Assembly (NCBI GenBank): GCA_002790365.1 | Contig: PFVA01000006.1 | Coordinates: 3,992 to 38,867, forward strand | DNA from: Ignavibacteriales bacterium CG_4_9_14_3_um_filter_30_11 | GTDB lineage: Bacteria > Bacteroidota > Ignavibacteria > Ignavibacteriales > Ignavibacteriaceae | Direction: 5' to 3' | DNA: 34,876 bases | In this document: piece by piece, positions 16,055 to 24,271 of the stretch | Layout of the letters: every line of letters begins with the position of its first letter | Position numbering within the stretch: position 1 is the stretch's first letter | Translations under genes and position numbers: made by a program | Notes under the pieces: model-generated | Databases searched by the model: none | The model's input: the letters and a program-made list of their open reading frames with translations, nothing else | Told to the model about the DNA's origin: nothing

Positions 16055-16753
16055 ATGGTCGAATCACTTTTTGTAACACTTTATGAAGCAATGACCGGCA
16101 CAGTTTGGATTGCATTACTTGCCTCTTTTGGCTGGGGTATTTTATCAATATTGCTTTCTCCCTGTCATCTATCAAGCATTCCATTAGTCATAGGGTTTAT
16201 CAGTTCGCAAGGGAAAGTTTCTGTTGTCCGAACATTTAATATTTCATTGGTGTTTTCTGTTGGTATTTTAATTACTATTGCATTAATTGGGATAATCACG
16301 GCTTCACTCGGAAGATTATTAGGGGATGTTGGTGTTTACGGAAATTATTTTGTAGCTGCAATATTTTTTTTGGTTGGGCTATATCTTCTTGATATTATTA
16401 AATTTGATTGGAATAGTGCTGCATTAAAACAGACTAAAACTAAAGGTTTATTAGCAGCATTAATCTTAGGATTGATTTTTGGAATAGCATTAGGCCCTTG
16501 CACATTTGCATATATGGCACCTGTGCTTGGCGTTGTATTTCAAACAGCTCAAACAAATTACTTGCTGGCAGTTTTATTCTTAATTGTCTTTGGAGTAGGG
16601 CATTGTTCTGTAATTGTTGGTGCAGGCACATTAACCGAAAAAGTTCAGAAATACTTAAATTGGTCTGAAAAATCAAAATCAATTTTATGGATAAAAAGAA
16701 TTTGTGGTATTCTTGTTATATTAGGTGGAATTTTCTTAATAATAAATTATTAA
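16055..16753 (+). CDS. CcdA/DsbD-type transmembrane thiol-disulfide carrier
   Basis: This 232-residue inner-membrane protein has about six helices and moves reducing power from cytosolic thioredoxin to periplasmic partners. The two pseudo-repeats each carry the characteristic Pro-Cys near a helix start: SPCHLSSIPLVIGF (Cys37) and GPCTFAYMAPVLG (Cys149). A third Cys occurs in GVGHCSVIVGAG (Cys184). GGAG lies five bases before the ATG. With the mini-thioredoxin and the lipoprotein it makes a complete electron path under an ArsR. The role could be reducing extracytoplasmic thiols damaged by metalloids, which is inference. Confidence 0.88.
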   Translation: MVESLFVTLYEAMTGTVWIALLASFGWGILSILLSPCHLSSIPLVIGFISSQGKVSVVRTFNISLVFSVGILITIALIGIITASLGRLLGDVGVYGNYFVAAIFFLVGLYLLDIIKFDWNSAALKQTKTKGLLAALILGLIFGIALGPCTFAYMAPVLGVVFQTAQTNYLLAVLFLIVFGVGHCSVIVGAGTLTEKVQKYLNWSEKSKSILWIKRICGILVILGGIFLIINY

Positions 16754-16833
16754 TATGTCAAAAATTGAAAATAATAAAGAGACCCATCGGGACGACATTT
16801 TAATTTTTTTATTTCCTTGGCATATTGGTGTAT

Positions 16834-16869
16834 AAATAAAAAAAGCCGCGATATTTCTACCACGGCTTT
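16834..16869 (-). terminator. Intrinsic terminator of the dps-prx-katG operon
   Basis: AAAGCCG (16842-16848) pairs with CGGCTTT (16863-16869). On the - strand the stem is followed by a T-rich tract (complement of 16834-16844), so it ends katG transcription. On the + strand no T-run follows, so it is weak for the CcdA-like gene, which converges from the other side. Confidence 0.8.
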
Positions 16870-16910
16870 CATAAAACTAAGTTAAATAACTTTTTAATGA
16901 AATTTACTAA

Positions 16911-19145
<2,235 letters not shown>

Positions 19146-19856
19146 TTATTTTTTTAATACAGTATCAAGCACTTTTTCCTTAGAGATTGGCTTGGTACAG
19201 AAGAACCAATCGTAACATTTAACATCTTTTTCCTTTCCTTCCATTCTATCTTTTGCACTACCGCAAGAACCAGCCGGCGGAACTATCACATCATCGCCCG
19301 GTCTCCAATCTGCTGGAGTTGCAATGCCAAATTCATCTGCTGTTTGAAGCGCAATTATCACACGATATAATTCGTCAAAGTTTCTTCCGAGACTTAAAGG
19401 ATAATAAATAATTGTTCTGATTATTCCTTTGGGATCAATAAAGAATACAGCGCGAACAGCTTTTGTACTGCTTTCGCCCGGTTGAATCATTCCATATCTT
19501 TTTGCTACTGTCATTGTAATATCTTCGATCAAAGGGAATTTTACTTCAACATCTTTCATTCCTTTGTATTGGACTTTGTCTTTTATGGTTCTGAGCCAGG
19601 CGATGTGGCTGTATAGTCCATCAACCGATAATCCAACAAGCTTAGTATTTGCTTTTGCAAATTGATCTTCCATTGTTGCAAAGGTCATAAATTCACTTGT
19701 GCAAACCGGAGTAAAATCTGCAGGGTGACTAAATAAAATTACCCAGCTTCCTTTGTAATCAGTTGGGAAATTAATTTCACCTTGTGTTGTTACTGCTTTA
19801 AATTCAGGCGCAGCGTCGCCAATTCTTGGCATTGATACTTGATTGATTTCTTCCAT
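19146..19856 (-). CDS. Peroxiredoxin of the Prx6 (archaeal-type) group
   Basis: This thiol peroxidase reduces H2O2 and organic peroxides. The 236-residue product has the peroxidatic Cys52 in HPADFTPVCTSE and an extended C-terminal domain with Cys198, Cys214 and Cys220. The CYDWFFC pair six residues apart matches Cys207/Cys213 of the Aeropyrum pernix enzyme, where the second acts as resolving Cys. PLSLGRNFDELYRVI and PADWRPGDDVIVPP are typical of Prx6 proteins. AGGAA lies before the ATG. It stands between dps and katG in one transcription unit. Confidence 0.94.
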   Translation of the reverse strand: MEEINQVSMPRIGDAAPEFKAVTTQGEINFPTDYKGSWVILFSHPADFTPVCTSEFMTFATMEDQFAKANTKLVGLSVDGLYSHIAWLRTIKDKVQYKGMKDVEVKFPLIEDITMTVAKRYGMIQPGESSTKAVRAVFFIDPKGIIRTIIYYPLSLGRNFDELYRVIIALQTADEFGIATPADWRPGDDVIVPPAGSCGSAKDRMEGKEKDVKCYDWFFCTKPISKEKVLDTVLKK

Positions 19857-19913
19857 TTTTGTTTTTCCTATTTTGATTAAAAAAGTATTTTTATTTTTTT
19901 AAAATGTAACGAA

Positions 19914-20387
19914 TTAATTTTTAAAAAGTGATTTTAACATCCAAACATGTTTCTCATATCTTTCTGCGATGCTGTAAAGTTTGCCGGCAGTAATTTCATC
20001 ACCAAATTCTTTTTGAAGTTTAAGTCCAATTTCATTAATTCTGGATGCTAAAAGATCATAATCGTTCGCAATGTTCTTTGCCATTTCAAGCTGATTCGGA
20101 TATTTGCCGGCAGTTTCTTCTTTTAAACTCGATAATTTAAGAAACTCACTCATCGTGCCGGGAGCATTTGAACCGTAGGTTCTAATCCGCTCTGCTGTTT
20201 CATCAACATCCAATGCTAATTCGTTATATAGTTCTTCAAATTTTATATGAAGCGTGAAGAACATATCTCCAATAACATTCCAATGATAATTTCTTGTTTT
20301 TGTATAAAGTACAAATTGATCGGCTAAAATCGGTTTTAATCTTTCTGCAATTTTTAATTTTGATTCATCGTTAATTGTGGTTTTCAT
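19914..20387 (-). CDS. dps: Dps-family ferritin-like DNA-protection protein
   Basis: Dps forms a 12-subunit shell that oxidises Fe2+ with peroxide and stores it, preventing Fenton damage. The 157-residue helical protein has the intersubunit ferroxidase residues His35 (NYHWNV), His47, Glu51, Asp62 and Glu66 (DVDETAERI), aligning with E. coli H51, H63, D67, D78 and E82; Glu replaces one Asp. GGAG lies eight bases before the ATG. It is the first gene of the peroxide operon, preceded by a sigma-54-like promoter. Confidence 0.94.
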   Translation of the reverse strand: MKTTINDESKLKIAERLKPILADQFVLYTKTRNYHWNVIGDMFFTLHIKFEELYNELALDVDETAERIRTYGSNAPGTMSEFLKLSSLKEETAGKYPNQLEMAKNIANDYDLLASRINEIGLKLQKEFGDEITAGKLYSIAERYEKHVWMLKSLFKN

Positions 20388-20418
20388 AATTTTTCTCCAT
20401 AATTTTTTTTAATTTTTT

Positions 20419-20433
20419 TCAATGATTGTGCCA
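20419..20433 (-). promoter_or_regulatory. Candidate sigma-54 promoter for dps-prx-katG
   Basis: On the - strand the sequence reads TGGCAC-AATCA-TTGA. It fits the -24/-12 consensus TGGCAC-N5-TTGC with one departure (A for C in the -12 element). The predicted start would be near 20407, about 20 bases before the dps ATG and just upstream of its GGAG. The divergent gene encodes a sigma-54 activator, which makes the match more believable. Confidence 0.6.
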
Positions 20434-20508
20434 GCTTTAAAAGTCTCATTATTATCTCAAAATCAAATATTTTTAAAAAAATTAAATGATTTATTTTTAT
20501 TTGCAACT

Positions 20509-20554
20509 ATATTTCGTAATTTAGTTCAACTAAATATCGTTATTAACGAAATAT
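20509..20554. promoter_or_regulatory. Nested palindromes, candidate activator binding sites
   Basis: There are three dyads. ATATTTCGT (20509-20517) pairs perfectly with ACGAAATAT (20546-20554). ATTTAGTT-c-AACTAAAT (20519-20535) and TCGTTA-t-TAACGA (20537-20549) are perfect palindromes with a one-base centre. They lie about 100-145 bases upstream of the predicted dps start, the usual place for enhancers of sigma-54 activators. They are also 10-55 bases before the activator's own ATG, which would allow autoregulation. Confidence 0.6.
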
Positions 20555-20564
20555 CGGTGATGAA

Positions 20565-22070
20565 ATGACAACACAAGAATTGATTCAAAAAGATTTTCTT
20601 TTGCTTTCTCCACAAAAAACAATGGAGATTGTTCTCGATGCTATAAGTGAAATTATTCCTTATGAACTTGCTGTTATTCTTAGCAAAGAAACCGACAAAA
20701 ATTTAAAAGTATATTATGCACGCGGACCTTTGGCATCAGAAAAATTGAAAAACTTTGAGCTATTAATCAAACAGCATCCGGATATTGAAGAAGTGCTGCA
20801 AACCGGAAAAGTAAAATTAGTTGAAGAGACAAACGATCCTAATCATCACGATACTTATGAAGAAATAATGGATTTGCCCACGGGACATTCTTGTATGCTT
20901 GCGCCGCTTCGGATTGATGGCGATACACTTGGATTAATGACGCTTGATCATAGTCATTGCGATATGTTCACTCCGCAAAGAGTTGCAATTGCAAATTCTC
21001 TCACAAAACTAATTGCACTTGCTCTTGCTCAAGCAATGGCAACTGATTCTTTATTGAATGAAAAAGAAACTTTGATTTATGAAAGGACATCTCTTATCGG
21101 TGATATTTCTTCAGTAGTTGAAGGACTTGTTGGAAATTCTCCGACTTGGATTCAGGCGATTGAAAAAATAAAACTCGTCGCTCCAACAGAATCTCATGTA
21201 ATGATTTTAGGTGAAACAGGTACTGGTAAAGAGCAAGTTGCAAAAGCGATTCATACTTTATCAAAAAGAAATTTAAAACCTTTTATAACTTTGAACTGTT
21301 CTGCTTTGAATTATAATTTAGCTGAGAGTGAATTATTCGGACACGAGAAAGGTGCATTTACCGGAGCTGTTTCTGCAAGGCGCGGTCGTTTTGAATTAGC
21401 TGATAGCGGCACATTATTCCTTGATGAAATTGGCGATTTGCCGCTTGATATTCAGCCAAAACTTTTACGTGCAATTCAAGAAGGTACATTTGAAAGACTG
21501 GGAAGTGAAAAAACCATTCACGCTAATGTAAGAATTATTTGCGCAACAAATGTTGATCTTGAAGCAAGAGTGAAAGAAGGAAAATTTAGAGAGGATTTAT
21601 TTTATAGATTGAATGTGTTTCCAATAAATCTTCCTCCGTTGAGAGAAAGGAAAGATGATTTTTATTTACTTGCAAATTATTTTTTGGAAAGACTATCGAA
21701 AAAATTCACTAATAAAAATCTTACACTTTCCAAAGAAGCAGTAAAATTGTTAAGCGAAAATCCTTGGCACGGTAATGTTCGTGAACTTCAAAATACACTT
21801 GAGCGAGCTGCAATACTTAGCAAGGATGGAACTATCAAGCCCGCTCATTTAATATTTGAAAAGAATAAATCTGTAAAAAATGAAGAGAAAAATCTTTCTC
21901 TGAAATCTTTTGATGAAGGGACAAAAATAATTATTGAGAAAGCATTAGACCTAGCCAACGGTAAAATTTATGGCAAAGATGGCGCCGCTGCTTTGCTAAA
22001 AATGAAACCAACCACATTACAAAGCAAGATGAAAAAGTTGAAAATTATTAATTCCTCATACACAAAATAA
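20565..22070 (+). CDS. NorR-like sigma-54-dependent activator (GAF-AAA+-Fis HTH)
   Basis: This enhancer-binding protein opens sigma-54 promoters by ATP hydrolysis. The 501 residues comprise a GAF sensor (about 10-160), an AAA+ core (190-410) and a Fis-type HTH (about 455-500). The core has Walker A GETGTGKE (216-223), the sigma-54 contact GAFTGA (263-268) and FLDEIGD. The GAF domain resembles E. coli NorR. GHSCM gives His108 and Cys110, LMTLD gives Asp128 and HHDTY gives Asp96, matching NorR H111, C113, D131 and D99, residues of the non-haem iron NO sensor. NorR Arg75 and Arg81 are replaced (Asp73, Gln79). It lies next to peroxide genes, not a NO reductase, so the signal may be a peroxide, iron or NO. 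Confidence 0.9.
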   Translation: MTTQELIQKDFLLLSPQKTMEIVLDAISEIIPYELAVILSKETDKNLKVYYARGPLASEKLKNFELLIKQHPDIEEVLQTGKVKLVEETNDPNHHDTYEEIMDLPTGHSCMLAPLRIDGDTLGLMTLDHSHCDMFTPQRVAIANSLTKLIALALAQAMATDSLLNEKETLIYERTSLIGDISSVVEGLVGNSPTWIQAIEKIKLVAPTESHVMILGETGTGKEQVAKAIHTLSKRNLKPFITLNCSALNYNLAESELFGHEKGAFTGAVSARRGRFELADSGTLFLDEIGDLPLDIQPKLLRAIQEGTFERLGSEKTIHANVRIICATNVDLEARVKEGKFREDLFYRLNVFPINLPPLRERKDDFYLLANYFLERLSKKFTNKNLTLSKEAVKLLSENPWHGNVRELQNTLERAAILSKDGTIKPAHLIFEKNKSVKNEEKNLSLKSFDEGTKIIIEKALDLANGKIYGKDGAAALLKMKPTTLQSKMKKLKIINSSYTK

Positions 22071-22237
22071 CCATCAATCCTCTGCTATAATCTTAATTTT
22101 ATTTGCTTAATCTTAATTACAAAATCCGAACATTTAAATTATCCAATGCTGTTCTTCCTTTTTTCAAAAAAATTGTTAAGGGAATGGGGCAAGTCGACAA
22201 TTGTGGCGCCATAAATTTTATTGCCTTACGAATATTA

Positions 22238-22269
22238 TTTGACTTACATTATTATTGTTTCTAACTTTG
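22238..22269 (+). promoter_or_regulatory. Bacteroidota-type promoter before vapBC
   Basis: TTTG (22238-22241), 20 bases, then TAACTTTG (22262-22269) fits the -33/-7 pattern TTTG-N19to21-TAnnTTTG of Bacteroidota sigma factors. The antitoxin ATG follows 32 bases later with AAAAGGA in between. The rest of the 231-base gap after the activator gene shows nothing I can name. Confidence 0.6.
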
Positions 22270-22301
22270 TGATGAAAATTTTCAAAAAGGATTAATCATA
22301 A

Positions 22302-22535
22302 ATGGAAACAGGATATGTAACATCGAAAGGTCAATTAGTAATTCCATCGAAGCTTAGAAGGAAGTTTGGAATTAAACCAGGTACACGCGTTAATTTCTTT
22401 GAAGAAAAGGACGGTATAAAAATTATTCCGGTAACATCTGAGACTATTAAAGCCAATATTGGTTTTTTAGGTAAAGATGGACCAAGCTTATTGAAAGCTT
22501 TAATGGAAGAGAAGAAAATTGAGCGTGAATTATGA
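22302..22535 (+). CDS. vapB: AbrB/MazE-type antitoxin (VapB)
   Basis: This 77-residue protein has the swapped-hairpin AbrB DNA-binding fold: VTSKGQLVIPSKLRRKFGIKPGTRVNF, then EEKDGIKIIPV. The short C-terminal tail (LLKALMEEKKIEREL) would wrap the toxin. Such antitoxins block the toxin and repress their own promoter. Its last four bases overlap the toxin start (ATGA), typical of coupled toxin-antitoxin pairs. Confidence 0.92.
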   Translation: METGYVTSKGQLVIPSKLRRKFGIKPGTRVNFFEEKDGIKIIPVTSETIKANIGFLGKDGPSLLKALMEEKKIEREL

Positions 22536-22930
22536 AGCGGTATGTTCTGGACAGCTATGCCCTGATAGCATATAGCCGCGGAGAAAAAGGGGCTGAAAAA
22601 GTTGCTGAAATTATTGATGATGGACTGAAAGACAAAGCAGAATTATACCAGTGTGTCATAAACTGGGGTGAGGTTTACTATATAACACTCAGGAATTTTG
22701 ATCTGAAGCGGGCTGAACTTTTCAAAGACACTTTTGCCAGATATCCTATTACTATTGTTGAAGCAAACAAAGGACTTACTTTGCAGGCAGCACAGTACAA
22801 AGCATACCATAAAATTTCTTATGCGGATGCTTTTGCTGCTGCTTTGGCAAAAATGGAGAAAGCACAATTGGTTACTGGTGACAAAGAGTTTAAAACTTTA
22901 GAAAATGAAATCAAAATTGTATGGTTATAA
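22532..22930 (+). CDS. vapC: PIN-domain ribonuclease toxin (VapC)
   Basis: This 132-residue PIN nuclease carries all four acidic metal ligands: Asp7 (VLDSYAL), Glu47 (NWGEVYY), Asp99 (SYADAFAAALA) and Asp117 (VTGDKEF). VapC toxins cut tRNA or rRNA when free of VapB. The protein is of normal length and appears intact. The stop overlaps the start of a decayed HTH gene. Confidence 0.93.
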   Translation: MKRYVLDSYALIAYSRGEKGAEKVAEIIDDGLKDKAELYQCVINWGEVYYITLRNFDLKRAELFKDTFARYPITIVEANKGLTLQAAQYKAYHKISYADAFAAALAKMEKAQLVTGDKEFKTLENEIKIVWL

Positions 22931-23631
22931 GTGTGGTAAGTCTTGACATAAAAACTTACTCAGTCAATGACATAATTGTAGCTACCGACGATGTCTTTTC
23001 ATCACTTGAGCAACGAGAAATAGACATAGCCCGGCAGAGATGGGGAACGGAAAGATATGTTCATTATGATGACATAGGCAAAAATTATAATTTGACAAGA
23101 GAAAGAATAAGACAAATACTGGTTAAAATTAAAAACAAATTTGTCAAGAGAAATGAGAAATATTTTAATGAATGGTTTAAACTATTCTTAGAGGAGCTAA
23201 TAGATAAACCTGTGCCTATTTCGACAGATTTTTAAAAACACTATGATACGAAACATACACCATTCGTTTATTTAGGTTTGTTTTCAGAAATCTTTGACGA
23301 TATCCCTTTCAGGAATTTTTCCCCAAAAAGTTTTGAACAATTAGTTAATCGCAAAATAGAAAGAGATATACGATGAAAAAAAATTGTTGAATTAATACAT
23401 AATCTCCCTATTAATCACTGTGAAATGGCACCTCATAATTTAACAAATATTTTGGCTGGTAAGGGATATAGTATATCAGATCAATTGTTATGTTTTAAAA
23501 TAATACTTGGCTTAAAAAATGTTTTCTTTTACAAGGAGGCAAATAAATATTTTTTACTTGTTAATAACCGCAAAATAAAAAGGATTCGAACTGTTAATAG
23601 GATACTAGATTTCTATTTTGTGAAGCGATAA
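22921..23631 (+). pseudogene. Decayed gene with a sigma-70 region 4-like HTH
   Basis: The first 104 codons contain a sigma-70 region-4-like HTH: SSLEQREIDIARQRWG, then YDDIGKNYNLTRERIRQILV. The frame stops at TAA (23233-23235). The same frame then continues with coding-like sequence (TPFVYLGLFSEIFDDIPF) to TGA (23374-23376), and on (APHNLTNILAGKGYSIS) to 23631. Two in-frame stops and no shift point to one longer gene that has decayed by point mutation. The first part alone could still make a small DNA-binding protein. It overlaps the vapC end by ten bases, so its original N-terminus has probably been lost or replaced. Confidence 0.5.
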
Positions 23632-24022
23632 GTTTTTTATAATACTCACCGGTTAGAATTAAATCTCTGTGCCTCCCTCTTTCAATAATTTTTCCATTTG
23701 CTTTAACTATAATTTCAGTTACAACTTTTCTTCCTTTCAATTCTACTATCTTCCCTCTGAGTTCAAGTTCAACCCCAAGCGGTGTAGGCTTTAAGTAATC
23801 AACTTGAAGTGATGCAGTTACAAACCGAAAAGCTGGAAGTGTATCTGGTGCCCGATTTTCAGCCCGATAAGCAGCAAGTGCCCCACTGCCTGTTCCGTGA
23901 CAATCAATAAGTGATGCAATCAATCCGCCATAAACATAGCCGGGAATTGCTATGTAATATTCTTTTGGTGTAAAGTGTGCAACTGTTTCGTCCCCATCCC
24001 AGTAGTCAAAAGAATAATAAAT
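23594..24022 (-). pseudogene. Chimeric remnant: PaaI-type thioesterase fused to an ABC exporter C-terminus
   Basis: The open frame has no ATG. It begins right after a TGA with IYYSFDYWDGDETVAHFTP and then the hotdog thioesterase core PGYVYGGLIASLIDCHGTGS. About 35-40 N-terminal residues of the family, including its Cys-rich start, are missing. The core runs to VVTEIIVKANGK. It then changes to KIIERGRHRDLILTGEYYKK and LIASQN, which resembles the last residues of MsbA-type ABC exporters (GKIVERGTHEELL...GGYYKKL). The switch lies near 23690-23700. Both ends therefore look like deletion junctions. The 3' end overlaps the converging HTH remnant by 38 bases. Confidence 0.6.
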
Positions 24023-24253
24023 TCAATTGATTGTATTTGACACTGCTGAAGCGGTAATACCATAATTTTGCAACGCTGTAGTTTGATACGGTGCATTATG
24101 TTCTACTATCGTCTCTAATAGTTCTATATATATTACTTGACTGTGTTTAATTTCAGCATGGCTTACAAATTTTGTAAAACTACTAATGTAAGGAAAATAA
24201 ATTAATGCATTTGACAATTCAGTTTCTTTAAGTTGGAATATATTTTTAGTCAT
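24023..24253 (-). CDS. Small unrecognised protein downstream of the barrel-kinase gene
   Basis: A 76-residue frame starts 18 bases after the large outer-membrane gene, with GGGGTAA upstream of its ATG. The sequence (MTKNIFQLKETELSNALIYF to SAVSNTIN) matches no family I know and has no membrane segment. Its TGA is in the same frame as the thioesterase remnant that follows directly, so it may be the front of another gene cut off by the same deletion. It may not be functional. Confidence 0.4.
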   Translation of the reverse strand: MTKNIFQLKETELSNALIYFPYISSFTKFVSHAEIKHSQVIYIELLETIVEHNAPYQTTALQNYGITASAVSNTIN

Positions 24254-24271
24254 AATTATTTTACCCCATTA

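Noticed and set aside
20940-20965. TCATTGCGA repeat copy inside the NorR-like gene
   Set aside because: Only about nine bases match and they encode the conserved GAF segment, so this is coincidence.
22921-23235. Complete sigma factor
   Set aside because: Only a region-4-like HTH is present; region 2 and other parts are absent.
23425-23631. Independent 68-residue gene
   Set aside because: It is in the same frame as the two upstream segments and lacks a ribosome site, so it is better read as the tail of the decayed HTH gene.
24022-24023. TGA readthrough (selenocysteine or recoding) joining the 76-residue frame and the thioesterase
   Set aside because: The flanking sequences belong to unrelated proteins and the thioesterase lacks its own N-terminus, which fits a deletion junction better.
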